Shown one piece after another: positions 28,372-37,386 of a stretch of 64,000 nucleotides of DNA. Position numbers and translations under genes: made by a program. The stretch lies in assembly GCA_029262675.1 (NCBI GenBank), contig JAJCYW010000009.1, positions 166,773-230,772 on the forward strand, read 5' to 3'. This stretch comes from Chloroflexota bacterium. Its GTDB lineage: Bacteria; Chloroflexota; Dehalococcoidia; DSTF01; RBG-16-68-14. The stretch's first letter is position 1; each line of letters starts with the position of its first letter. Under the pieces are notes generated by a model. The model ran no database searches. It worked only from the letters and a program-made list of their open reading frames with translations, and was not told the DNA's origin.

Positions 28372-29172
28372 ATGACGAACGCCATGGACCTGTTTCGCCT
28401 GAACGGACAGGTCGCTCTCGTGACGGGAGGGACCCGCGGGCTGGGTTACTTTGCGGCGGAGGGGCTGGCCGAGGCGGGGGCCGACATCGCGATCTGCGGC
28501 CGCGGCGTGAGCGGAAGCCTCGACGACGCGGCGCAGAAGCTGTCGGAGATCGGGACGGAGTGTATCGCCGTCACGTGCGACATCACCAAAGAAGACGACG
28601 TCCTGCGCATGGTCAAGGAAGTGAAGGAGCGCTACGGCCGTATCGATGTCCTGGTGAACAACGCCGGAACGGGCACTATGGTGCCCTCCGACCAGATGAC
28701 GGTCGAGAACTGGCGCGCGATGATGGAGACCAACCTGACCGGTGCGTTCTTGTGCTGCCGGGAGGTGGGCAAGCTGATGATCGAACAGAAGTCCGGCAGC
28801 ATCATCAACCTCTCGAGCGAGAACGGGCAGGTTGGTTTCTCCTACGGAATGGCGGCGTATGCCACGACGAAGATCGGCGTCATCGGTCTCACGCGGTCGC
28901 TCGCGGTCGAGTGGGGGAAGCACAACGTTCGGGTCAACGCCCTCCTGCCCGGCAACATGGAAGAGGGGATGATGGAGGCGATGAAGGATAAGGAGAGCCC
29001 CTTCTACAAGTTTGCTGGTGAGAATCTTCTGAACTTGATCCCGTTGGACTGTTTCGGCAACGGCGACGACGTCAAAGGGGCGATTGTATTCCTCGCGTCG
29101 GAGGCCAGCCGGTATGTCTCCGGCGCGAAGCTGGTGATGGACGGCGGCTTCACGATCAACGCGGGCGTATGA
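28372..29172 (+). CDS. Short-chain dehydrogenase/reductase
   Basis: 266 aa classical SDR: VTGGTRGLGYFAAEGLAEAG for cofactor, ICGRGVS after strand 2 (Arg suggests NADP), VLVNNAGTG, INLSSENG (Ser) and YATTKIG (Tyr-x3-Lys). The C-terminus has the usual ASRYVSGAKLVMDGGFTINAGV. GGAAGGA precedes ATG 28372. It overlaps the following flavoprotein by 4 bp. A role in reducing a ketone made by the alkyl-DHAP-synthase-like enzyme (as acyl/alkyl-DHAP reductase does) is attractive but inferred. Confidence 0.9.
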   Translation: MTNAMDLFRLNGQVALVTGGTRGLGYFAAEGLAEAGADIAICGRGVSGSLDDAAQKLSEIGTECIAVTCDITKEDDVLRMVKEVKERYGRIDVLVNNAGTGTMVPSDQMTVENWRAMMETNLTGAFLCCREVGKLMIEQKSGSIINLSSENGQVGFSYGMAAYATTKIGVIGLTRSLAVEWGKHNVRVNALLPGNMEEGMMEAMKDKESPFYKFAGENLLNLIPLDCFGNGDDVKGAIVFLASEASRYVSGAKLVMDGGFTINAGV

Positions 29173-30833
29173 CGATGCGACGATCGAGATGGTGGGGCTG
29201 GGGCGACGAGGGCAAGAGCTACCACATACCCGACCCCGAACGCTTCTGGGAGTTTGTCCGCTCGCGACTGGGGCCAACCGATGCCAGCCCGCGCGTAGAG
29301 TCGTTGGAGCGCTGCGAGCTGCGGCCATCGCGGCTGCCGGCGTCGATCCTCGCGGCCTTTGGCAGTGTTGCCGGGAACAGCGCCGTCCTCACATCGAATA
29401 CTGAACGAGCCGCCTTTAGTCTAGGCAAGAGCTACCGGGACCTGGTGCGCATCCGTGCCGGCGAGGTGCCCCATCCCACTGATGCCATCGTCCAACCGCA
29501 GACGGGCGACCAGGTAGGAGCGCTCCTCGACCTCGCCGCTCGGGAGGGAGTCTCGGTGATCCCGTTCGGGGGCGGCTCGTCTGTGGTGGGCGGCGTCGAG
29601 CCTGAGAGCGACGGCCACGTGCTGACCATCGATATGGCGGGGCTCTCGGACGTGGCGAAGATCGATCCGGCGTCCGCGACCGCGGTTCTGGGGGCAGGAA
29701 TCGCCGGGCCGGACCTTGAACGGCAGTTGAATGCGGCCGGCTTTACGCTGGGCCACTTCCCGCAGTCGTTCGAGTTTTCGACGCTGGGCGGCTGGCTGGC
29801 TACGAGATCGTCCGGCCAGAACTCGACCCTCTACGGCAGGATCGAGAACCGCGTCGAATCGCTGCGCCTGGCCTATCCGGGCGGCCTATTGGCTACGCCC
29901 GAAGTGCCGGCCGCCGCCGCCGGATCGGACCTGGTCCAGGTCGTGTGCGGCTCGGAAGGCTCGCTGGGGATCATTACGGAAGCGAGGATGCGCCTGGCAC
30001 GTCTGCCGGCGGAGCGTGACTATCGCGGCTACGCGTTCGAGAGCTTCGGCGAAGGTGTCGCCGCGGCCCGCGAGCTGATGCAACGCGGGTTCCATCCGGC
30101 CATGGTCCGTGTCTCCGATGAGGCCGAGACCGAGTCGACGCTGGCGATGCGTCCGCCACCGACGGGGATCGCCAGTGTCGTCGAGAGCGCGGGCCGCTGG
30201 TACATGGCCCGCCGCGGCATTCGGCTAGAGTCGGCCGCGATCATGATCCTCGGTTTCGAGGGTGAGAAGGTTTCGGTTGACCACCAGTGGAGTGAGGCGA
30301 AGCGTGTCCTGAGCGGTTACAGCGCGTTCTCGCTCGGCGGCGGCGCGGGACGGGCCTGGCAGGCCTCTCGATTCGAAGCGCCCTACCTGCGCGACCTGCT
30401 GCTCGACCACGGGATTCTGGTCGACACGCTCGAGACGGCGACCACCTGGGGCAACTACGAGACGTTGCACGCGGCCGTCCGGGACGCTCTCTCTACGGCG
30501 CTTGGTGAGCGCAGCGTTGTCATGGCGCACCTCTCGCACTCATACAGCGACGGCGGTTCGATCTACTTCACGTTCCTTGCTCCCCAGGAACGCGGGCGGG
30601 AGGTTGAACAGTGGGAGCGCGCCAAGGTCGCGGCAACGGACGCCATTATTCAGCACGGAGGCGCGCTGAGCCACCACCACGGCATCGGCAGCGACCACTT
30701 GCCGTGGATGGAATCGTATATCGGGAGCGAAGGGATGCAGGTGTTGGCCTCGCTCAAGACGGCCCTCGATCCGGCGGGCGTGATGAACCCCGGCAAGCTG
30801 CTGCCTCGCTCGCAAGGCGCGTCCCGTGGCTAA
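29169..30833 (+). CDS. Alkyldihydroxyacetone-phosphate synthase-like FAD enzyme
   Basis: 554 aa VAO/PCMH flavoprotein. It matches alkylglycerone-phosphate synthase (AGPS) features: N-terminal RWWGWGDEGKSY, FAD domain PHPTDAIVQPQT with VIPFGGGSSVVGG, the segment FSTLGGWLATRSSGQNSTLYG, SHSYSDGGSIYFTFL with the active-site Tyr, and LSHHHGIGSDHLPWM with the His cluster. AGPS replaces the acyl chain of acyl-DHAP by a fatty alcohol, making ether lipids. No peroxisomal signal, as expected. Coupled to the SDR before and the G3P dehydrogenase after. D-lactate/glycolate oxidases are relatives but lack the HHH signature. Confidence 0.85.
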   Translation: MTMRRSRWWGWGDEGKSYHIPDPERFWEFVRSRLGPTDASPRVESLERCELRPSRLPASILAAFGSVAGNSAVLTSNTERAAFSLGKSYRDLVRIRAGEVPHPTDAIVQPQTGDQVGALLDLAAREGVSVIPFGGGSSVVGGVEPESDGHVLTIDMAGLSDVAKIDPASATAVLGAGIAGPDLERQLNAAGFTLGHFPQSFEFSTLGGWLATRSSGQNSTLYGRIENRVESLRLAYPGGLLATPEVPAAAAGSDLVQVVCGSEGSLGIITEARMRLARLPAERDYRGYAFESFGEGVAAARELMQRGFHPAMVRVSDEAETESTLAMRPPPTGIASVVESAGRWYMARRGIRLESAAIMILGFEGEKVSVDHQWSEAKRVLSGYSAFSLGGGAGRAWQASRFEAPYLRDLLLDHGILVDTLETATTWGNYETLHAAVRDALSTALGERSVVMAHLSHSYSDGGSIYFTFLAPQERGREVEQWERAKVAATDAIIQHGGALSHHHGIGSDHLPWMESYIGSEGMQVLASLKTALDPAGVMNPGKLLPRSQGASRG

Positions 30834-32496
30834 TCGCGAGGAACTGCAGGACCGCATTGGACGGGAGACGTTCGATCTAGTCATCATCGGTGGCGGCATC
30901 ACGGGCGCCGGCATCGCGAACGACGCCGCGCTGCGGGGGCTTTCGGTGGCGCTGCTGGAGAAGGGCGACTTCGCCTCCGGCGCGAGCGGCCACTCCTCGC
31001 GCATGGTCCATGGCGGGCTGCGCTACCTCCGGCATCGGCAGGTCCGGCTCGTCCGCGAGTCGCTTAAGGAGCGCTACTACTTGTTGCGGCTAGCGCCGCA
31101 CCTGGTGCGGCGGATCCCGTTCATCTTCCCGTTCTTCGAAGAGGGCCGGGACTCGCCGCTGGTGCTGCGTGCCGGCATGATCGGGTACGGTCTGCTCGCC
31201 GGCCGCGAACGGATCGGCGGCCACCGGGCCTTCTCGAAGGTGGAGCTGGCCCGCGAGGAGCCGCAGCTGCGTACCGACGGCCTGCGGTCGGGCCTGAGCT
31301 ACTTCGATGCTCTCACGGACGACGCGAGGTTGACGCTGGCCGTCGTCCGTTCCGCGCAGCAGCACGGCGCGGTGACGCTTAACTACGCGGAGGCCGTCGG
31401 CTTCGAGCGGACGGGCGCGCGCATTGCCGGCGTCCACTACCGCGACGCTCTGGCAGGAGGGGAGGGCACCGTCCGCGCGCGCGTCGTCGTGAGCGCGGCT
31501 GGGCCGTGGACGGACGACGTGCGGCGGCTGGCGGAGGCGGCGGACACGATGCGTCCCACGAAGGGCATCCACGTCGTCGTGTCGCGCGACCGTCTCGCGA
31601 CGAACAACATCGTTCTCTTCGGATCGGACGACCGGATGCTGTTCGCGGTGCCGCATGGGGACCACACCTACCTCGGAACTACGGACACCGACTTCTCCGG
31701 CGATCCTGCTTCGGCCCGCGCGGACCGCGAGGATGTGACCTACGTGCTTGACGCCGCCAACAGTCTCTTCGACGCGGAGCTAACGGATGCGGACGTCGTG
31801 GGGACGTGGGCGGGGGTGCGCCCGCTCTTGCGGGACGAGGGAACGCCCTCCGGCGTCAGCCGCGACTACGATATCACGGACGGACCGCCGGGCCTGGTGA
31901 CGATAGCGGGCGGTAAACTGACAACGTTCCGCGCCATGGCGGAAGGCTTGGTAGACCACGTTGTCGAGCGAGAAGGGGGCAGCTTCTCGCGACGTCCAGG
32001 TGCCTGTCGCACGCGGCGGGAGCCACTCTTCGGCGGCGGCATGGATGACTTCGAGCGCTACGCCAAGGCGGCGATCAGCCGTCTGCGGGAGGATCGCGGC
32101 GTAGATGAAGAAGTTGCTAAGCGGTTGGTCGACGTGTACGGAACGGCACACGAGGCGGTGCTGGCCGGGACAGCCGCCGGCGGCGAGCTGCTCCAACCGC
32201 TGGCGCCGGGCGTTCCAGTCCTCGCCGCTGAAGCCGCCTACGCAGTCGAGCACGAGATGGCGCTGACGCTTGAGGACTTCATGTCGCGGCGCATTGGTCT
32301 CATGCTCTTCGGTGGCGGTGACGACGCGGCGGTGAGCGCGGCTAGCGTGATGGCGCAGGTGCTTGGCTGGGGCCCGGAGGCGCTCGAAGGGCAATTAGCT
32401 TCCTACCGCGCACGTGTCGCGGACATGTTCGCCTTCAAGGCCGATCCACAAGCCGCGAGCGTGGCGACGAAGACATCCACGACGACGCCGAACTGA
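30826..32496 (+). CDS. glpD: FAD-dependent glycerol-3-phosphate dehydrogenase
   Basis: 556 aa. N-terminal dinucleotide fold FDLVIIGGGITGAGIANDAA, followed by LLEKGDFASGASGHSSRMVHGGLRYL (FAD and substrate Arg), GTTDTDFSG, WAGVRPLL and TIAGGKLTTFRAMAE: a complete GlpD pattern with C-terminal helical domain. It converts G3P to DHAP and passes electrons to quinone at the membrane. Starts with GTG 30826 inside the end of the AGPS-like gene, so it would supply DHAP, the backbone precursor of AGPS chemistry. Confidence 0.92.
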   Translation: MANREELQDRIGRETFDLVIIGGGITGAGIANDAALRGLSVALLEKGDFASGASGHSSRMVHGGLRYLRHRQVRLVRESLKERYYLLRLAPHLVRRIPFIFPFFEEGRDSPLVLRAGMIGYGLLAGRERIGGHRAFSKVELAREEPQLRTDGLRSGLSYFDALTDDARLTLAVVRSAQQHGAVTLNYAEAVGFERTGARIAGVHYRDALAGGEGTVRARVVVSAAGPWTDDVRRLAEAADTMRPTKGIHVVVSRDRLATNNIVLFGSDDRMLFAVPHGDHTYLGTTDTDFSGDPASARADREDVTYVLDAANSLFDAELTDADVVGTWAGVRPLLRDEGTPSGVSRDYDITDGPPGLVTIAGGKLTTFRAMAEGLVDHVVEREGGSFSRRPGACRTRREPLFGGGMDDFERYAKAAISRLREDRGVDEEVAKRLVDVYGTAHEAVLAGTAAGGELLQPLAPGVPVLAAEAAYAVEHEMALTLEDFMSRRIGLMLFGGGDDAAVSAASVMAQVLGWGPEALEGQLASYRARVADMFAFKADPQAASVATKTSTTTPN

Positions 32497-32537
32497 AGAC
32501 GGCCTAGACTCCTGCACGGTGGCGGTGAGCCGGCGAC

Positions 32538-33773
32538 CTACACGGCATCGATCAGCTTGCGGCCGGCAACCAGGGACAGCACATCGTTGGAACCATCCTC
32601 GATCATCGACGCACGAGCGTCGCGGAGGAGCTTCTCCACCAGGATGCCCTTGCTGAGGCCGAGGCCCCCGTGGATCTGGACGGCGTCGCTGGCCACTTCG
32701 TGGGCCGTGGTTGTGCAGAAAACCTTGGAGGCAATCGACAACTGGACTGCGCCCGCTCCGGCGCTGTTGTAGAGTTGGGTTTCTCTCGACAGGGTTCGGG
32801 CGGCCTGCACCTTGGCGAACATGTCGGCCAGCTTCTTCTGCACGAGCTGGTGTTCCGCGATGGGCTTGCCGCCCTGGATGCGTTCCTTCGAGTAGGAGAG
32901 CGCCTCTTCAAACGCGGCGCGGGCGACCCCAGAAAACGTGACGCCCATGAAGGCGTTGGCGGCCGTAAGCACGCCCTCCAACACGAACGGGTAGGCCTCG
33001 GGCCCCGCCACCATGTAATCACGAGGGATGCGGGCCTCGTCGAAGAAGATCTCGCCCTGGTTGAGCGCTCGTTGACCGAGTTTGTCCAGCGCCCGTCCGC
33101 GAGAGACGCCCGTGATGTCCAGCGGGATCAGTGCGACGCCTCCGCCAGCCATCCCTGCGCCTCTGCTCTCCTCGATCCCCAGGAACGTGAGCGCGTGCGT
33201 GGCGATGGTGCCGTTTGAGACCCAGGCGGCCTTCTGGCCGCTGATCACCCATTCATCGCCGTCGGCTCGCGCTGTGACGCCAAAGAACATGTTGGGGTCG
33301 CGGAAGTGCTCCATGCCGACCGTCAGCGTGTCGGAGCCGTGCTGCGGCTCGGTGATCGCCCAGCAGCCGATGTACTCCGCCTTGCGGTCCTCAAGGAACG
33401 GCCGTGCCACTTCCTTGAGGAGCTGCTCGTTCGTGCTGCCGGCGGCGAAGGTGAATGGGAAGGACGCGACGCCGAACGCGACGGAGAAGTCTGAGCTACC
33501 CCAGCCGATCTCCTCGCCAACGAGGTTCTGTTCCAGCACGCCCAGTCCGGCGCCTCCAACGGCCTCCGGCAGCGAACTGATGTGATAGCCGAGATCGTAA
33601 TACGTGCGCATGACGTCCCAGAAGACGGAGTCTGGCTTGACTACGTCCTCGGGGTCGTGGAGCTTGTCGAGCTCGCTGGCGGCTGGCCGGAGCACTTCTT
33701 CTGAGAAGCGGTGCACCTCTTTGCGGAGGGCAGCCTGTTCGGGTGTCAGAGATCGGTCGAGGTCCAGGTACAA
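32538..33773 (-). CDS. Acyl-CoA dehydrogenase, TTG start
   Basis: 411 aa. The middle domain has AITEPQHGSDTL and WVISGQKAAWVSNG; the C-terminal domain has IQGGKPIAEHQLVQ and VQIHGGLGLSKG, ending ASMIEDGSNDVLSLVAGRKL. The catalytic Glu site of MCAD is Asp here (EDGSND). The frame is open to a GTG at 33842, but AAAGGAG lies 8 bp before TTG 33773, and LYLDLDRSLTPEQAALRKEV matches family starts. Convergent with glpD (41 bp). Substrate not assignable. Confidence 0.9.
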   Translation of the reverse strand: MYLDLDRSLTPEQAALRKEVHRFSEEVLRPAASELDKLHDPEDVVKPDSVFWDVMRTYYDLGYHISSLPEAVGGAGLGVLEQNLVGEEIGWGSSDFSVAFGVASFPFTFAAGSTNEQLLKEVARPFLEDRKAEYIGCWAITEPQHGSDTLTVGMEHFRDPNMFFGVTARADGDEWVISGQKAAWVSNGTIATHALTFLGIEESRGAGMAGGGVALIPLDITGVSRGRALDKLGQRALNQGEIFFDEARIPRDYMVAGPEAYPFVLEGVLTAANAFMGVTFSGVARAAFEEALSYSKERIQGGKPIAEHQLVQKKLADMFAKVQAARTLSRETQLYNSAGAGAVQLSIASKVFCTTTAHEVASDAVQIHGGLGLSKGILVEKLLRDARASMIEDGSNDVLSLVAGRKLIDAV

Positions 33774-34290
33774 GGGTCGTGCTCCTTTCTTCAGAGACTG
33801 CGCGGGTTGGCGGATGAGTCTGGTACTAGCCAGGTCTCCCAATGATACACATCGTATGCCGTGGGGGAGGTGCGTTGTCGAGAGCCATTCGGCCTCTCAC
33901 GCAGCGCTTCTGGCTCCATAGTCAGAGCGTGGCGTGAAAGAGAATAGCATGTCCTCGCCTGTGACGACGAATCCGGCCGCGCCAAAGAGAGGAGGCGATG
34001 ACAACCGCGGCCGTCCTGAAAGAAGCGCAGCGTGTGATGGGGCACATCCAGGCAGTATGGAAGCGACTGCCCAGCGTCTGAAGGTTGGCGAGCGTATTGG
34101 CGTGGGCCGCCCGCTATCTGTCCACGCATGGCCCTCCCCGGCCGCGGACTAGAGCGGGAGGCGAGCTTCGCGTTCGCGGCCCTCTGAGCGGAGCGGGTTC
34201 ATCATGAGCTGGAAGTGCGGCGGTGAACCTGTCTCGTGAGCTCAGTCATAACTACCGATACTGATCACGGGCGCGACGGGAAGCTTTCTA
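33774..34290. other. Gene-poor interval with a possible 27-residue ORF
   Basis: No normal gene. ATG 33998 to TGA 34081 (+) reads MTTAAVLKEAQRVMGHIQAV and seven more residues, and has GAGGAGG at the right distance; it may be a small protein or the stump of a truncated gene. A tRNA-like remnant lies at 34152-34190. No clear promoter for the HD-GYP gene was found. Confidence 0.4.
34152..34190 (-). other. tRNA-Gly-like 3'-half remnant (degenerate copy 1)
   Basis: GAGCGGGAGGCGAGCTTCGC and the following CCCTCTG are a diverged version of the copies at 37191 and 40042. It reads as the complement of T-arm plus acceptor 3' strand. No 5' half is present, so it cannot be a tRNA gene. Confidence 0.4.
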
Positions 34291-35694
34291 ATGAAGATGA
34301 AGATGATGGAACCGCCACCCGCTGGTAATACAGGCCGACACCACAGGTCAGCGCCCGAGCGCAGCCTGACAAGCTGGGTTTTCGGCCCAAGGCTGGCTTG
34401 GGCCTTCAGCATCCCAATCACTCTGTTCGTGATCATTGTTGCCGCGGTGACCGTCTTCGCGGTGACCTGGCACATTTCCGCGGCTATGACGCAAGACGCT
34501 CTCCGCGAGGCGGTGCGGGCCGCAGAGTGGGAAGCTCAGATGATCGCCACCAATCTCACACGCGAGCAGCTGACCAGTCCTGTAGAAGCGCCTGACTACG
34601 CTGAACTGGATGCCATGGTGCGGGGTCACGTTAAGCACCCTGGTGTCGTTAGGGTCAAACTTTGGAGCCCGAGCGGAACCATCATATACTCGGACGAGCC
34701 CTCTCTCGTCGGGCAAGGGTTTCCCGTTGGGACCAACCTAGCGCAAGCCTTGAGTGGCCAGTCTGCCTGGGAAGCCTCGGATATGGACCCCGAAGAGAAC
34801 GCTCAGGAGCTAGAAGACGGTCGTCTGCTGGAAATCTACACGCCCATCTCGCTCGGTGATCCGCCCCAGGTGGTAGCCGTTCTCGAAACGTACGAGGACT
34901 ATGGGTTCGTCGCCGCAAGGATCGCGAGTACCCGGCGGGCGATCTACATTGCTGCCGTTATTGCTGTTCCGCTCCTACTCATCGTCCTGTGGGCAGCCCA
35001 CCGGTGGGGCGTCGCTATCATCGGCCGCCAGCGTGCCGATCTCTTTCTCCAGGCGAACGAGATCAGGCAAAGCTACACGGCAACCCTTGAGGCGCTCGGC
35101 GGCGCCCTAGACCTTCGCGACCACGACACCGAGGGCCATTGTCAGCGAGTGTCGCAGCTAGCGACCGCTGTGGCTAAGGAGTTGGGTTTCAACGGGGAGG
35201 AATTGGAGCGGGTGCGTCATGCGGCTGCGGTTCATGACATCGGTAAGATCGCCATTCCCGATGCCATCCTCGCCAAGCCGGGATCGCTAACGGATGACGA
35301 GTGGGAGGTGATGAAGAGGCATCCGGAGCTGGGGTACGAGATGCTGAAGGACATTCCGGTCCTCGGGGACGTGGCGAACGTGATCCGTTGCCATCATGAG
35401 AGGTACGACGGCGAGGGATACCCCCGTGGCCTCCGAGGCGAAGGCATCCCGTTGGCCGCGCGCATCTTCGCCATAGTTGATACCTACGACGCGATGACCT
35501 CTGGAAGACCGTATCGTGGGGCAACGTCTCATGAACAGGCGATGGACGAGATCATCCGGTGCGCCGGTACCCAGTTCGATCCCGAGCTGGTGCGGGTGTT
35601 CTGCGAGCTGGATGAGAACGGCCTCGTGCCACTGTCGCCTGGCCTACCCGGCAGCGACGATTCGCAGATCGAGGCCCTCCGGAACGTCGCTTAG
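34291..35694 (+). CDS. Membrane sensor with HD-GYP c-di-GMP phosphodiesterase domain
   Basis: 467 aa. A transmembrane helix at about residues 33-58, an extracytoplasmic sensor domain (~60-205) and a second helix at ~210-232 precede a short linker and a HD-GYP domain from ~255. Catalytic motifs: HDTEGHCQRV, HDIGKIAIPD, HHERYDGEGYP and the GYP-like loop GLRGEGIPLAARI with DTYDAMTSGRPYR. Predicted to hydrolyse c-di-GMP in response to an external signal. It starts with a run of Met/Lys (MKMKMM), so the exact start is uncertain. Its sensor half is homologous to the broken gene at 35751-37075. Confidence 0.92.
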   Translation: MKMKMMEPPPAGNTGRHHRSAPERSLTSWVFGPRLAWAFSIPITLFVIIVAAVTVFAVTWHISAAMTQDALREAVRAAEWEAQMIATNLTREQLTSPVEAPDYAELDAMVRGHVKHPGVVRVKLWSPSGTIIYSDEPSLVGQGFPVGTNLAQALSGQSAWEASDMDPEENAQELEDGRLLEIYTPISLGDPPQVVAVLETYEDYGFVAARIASTRRAIYIAAVIAVPLLLIVLWAAHRWGVAIIGRQRADLFLQANEIRQSYTATLEALGGALDLRDHDTEGHCQRVSQLATAVAKELGFNGEELERVRHAAAVHDIGKIAIPDAILAKPGSLTDDEWEVMKRHPELGYEMLKDIPVLGDVANVIRCHHERYDGEGYPRGLRGEGIPLAARIFAIVDTYDAMTSGRPYRGATSHEQAMDEIIRCAGTQFDPELVRVFCELDENGLVPLSPGLPGSDDSQIEALRNVA

Positions 35695-35750
35695 GCTGAC
35701 CATCCCGCAAGGCGCGTGCAAGAGACGCTCTGGGCCCAGCTATCAAGTGG

Positions 35751-37075
35751 TCAGGCTGCGTGGTGCTGGTTTGGCGATGAGGACCAGTTCTCTGGGAAGG
35801 CATGGATGTCGGGGATTCTGAAGAAGGCGCGGACAACCTCAGGGTCGAAATGAGAACCTGCGGCGCTTCGGATTTCAGCGAGGGCTTCCTCGTGTGACCT
35901 CGTGGCACGGCCCGGGCCCTCCGATGCGATCGCATCAAAGGCGTCCGCAACAGCGAAGATCCTTGCCTGCAATGGTATGGCGTCTCCGGCCAGGCCGTGC
36001 GGGTATCCGCCGCCATCGAAGCGTTCGTGGTGGGCGCGGACCAGGAGAGCCGCATTGTTCAGGCTTGGGAATCCCTCCAACAGGCTGTACCCCAACTCCG
36101 GATGGCGATACAGCTCGGCCCACTCCCGTTCCGTCAAATGGCCGCGCTTGCTCAGCACCGCATCGGACACACCGAACTTCCCGATATCGTGTAGGAGCGC
36201 GCCGGTCTCAATTTCAGCCAACTCGTTCGGCTGGAAGCCCAGCTGGCGAGCAATGGCAACCGAGATCTGAGCAACGCGGGGTGCGTGGCCTGGTATCTCA
36301 TGATTGCCCATATCCAGCGCCTGAATGACGACGCGGGTCAGTTCACGCGCCCGCGTCTCGATTCGCCGACGTTCCCGCGAGCGAAGTGACCGGATGGCGA
36401 GAACGGCAATCAGGATCACGACGGCATAAACGCCCAGTCCCATGCCCAAGCCGAGGACCATCGCAACAAGCATGGTGAACTGATGCTGCGCAAGCCTAGT
36501 ACCGTCCGCATCGATTTCCAGTACACCCACGATCCGTTCGGAGCCAGGAAGGTCAAGAAGGGCGAACACCTTAAGCACGCTACCCTCGCGGTTCAAGCGC
36601 CAGGCGTCCACCGCTAGGCGGGCGATCGTCTTTCCGGCAAGGCCTGACGCGACCTCGCCGCCAGCTGACTGCGCCGGGCCGAGCCCACCAGTGTCGCTGG
36701 ATTACAGGAGGCTACGATCGATACCCCAGATTTTGATCCCAAGCGTCTGCTGACTCCCGTCATGACGTTGTGGATCGTCCGAAAGGATGATGTTCCCTGC
36801 TATGAAACTGTCGATCTCCTGGTATCGTTCGCTCGTGAGCGGGGCCGTCAGATCTCGTTCGGTGAGTTCGATCGCCAGTCTATTGCCACGTCCTCCCGCA
36901 CGTGCGTTGCTTCGTTTCGTAGCGCGGACCGATTCATGGCCGTGGTCAGAACCCACGTCATTAACACCGCGAGGAAGGTGAACACGAGGAAGCTCATGAA
37001 AGCCAGCCAGAGAATGGGACGTTCGCCGGACGATCCGTGCAACGGAGAGGGCAGACGAAACAGCCGGGCTTTCAC
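35751..37075 (-). pseudogene. Broken membrane HD-GYP sensor gene (frameshift plus in-frame stop)
   Basis: The HD-GYP half is intact (HDIGKFGVSDAVLSKRGHL; HHERFDGGGYPHGLAGDAIP), open from 36611. Upstream, the same frame continues through TAA 36702-36704 into AIELTERDLTAPL and LGIKIWGIDRSLL, which match the sensor domain of the gene at 34291 (NLTREQLTSPV; VRVKLWSPSGTII). The N-terminal TM segment (ILWLAFMSFLVFTFLAVLMT) lies in another frame at 36848-37075, so a 1-base indel near 36900 is also needed. Two lesions make a pseudogene likely, though the C-terminal 286 residues could still be translated from GTG 36611. Confidence 0.8.
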
Positions 37076-37190
37076 GTGTGGCTCCTTCTTGGCGAGCCTT
37101 CAAACGTGGTGCGGTCTGAGGGCCCCAATCTCATGTTCGGTCAATCTCACAACTCTTGCAGTCGTGGCCAGCTTTCCCGAACGAGATACC

Positions 37191-37235
37191 TGGAGCGGGA
37201 GACGAGGTTCGAACTCGCCACCCTCTGCTTGGGAT
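37191..37235 (-). other. tRNA-Gly-like 3'-half remnant (copy 2)
   Basis: On the minus strand CCCAAGCAGAGGG is followed by GCGAGTTCGAACCTCG, a TTCGAAC T-loop, and TCTCCCGCTCCA, the 3' acceptor of bacterial tRNA-Gly with CCA. The D-arm and 5' acceptor strand (expected GCGGGAG) are missing from the flanking sequence, so it is a remnant. The rest of 37076-37386 holds nothing else recognised. Confidence 0.6.
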
Positions 37236-37386
37236 GAACGCAGGTTCAGCAGACTGTTGATCACGCTCTAAGTTCAGAAGTTTCGGTATCACTTCTTTAC
37301 AAGAGTGTGGATGCAGACGCTGCCATGGCCGCCGATACTTCTTGAGAGCTTTCTTCTTGATGTCATCTGGATCGGAGCCATCTGGA

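Noticed and set aside
37191..37235. A functional tRNA-Gly gene
   Set aside because: T-arm and CCA acceptor are present, but there is no D-arm or complementary 5' acceptor strand.
36762..37271. 169-codon plus-strand frame ending RRGSNSPPSAWDERR
   Set aside because: The tail is the well-known spurious translation of a tRNA-like block, and the body is antisense to the broken HD-GYP gene.
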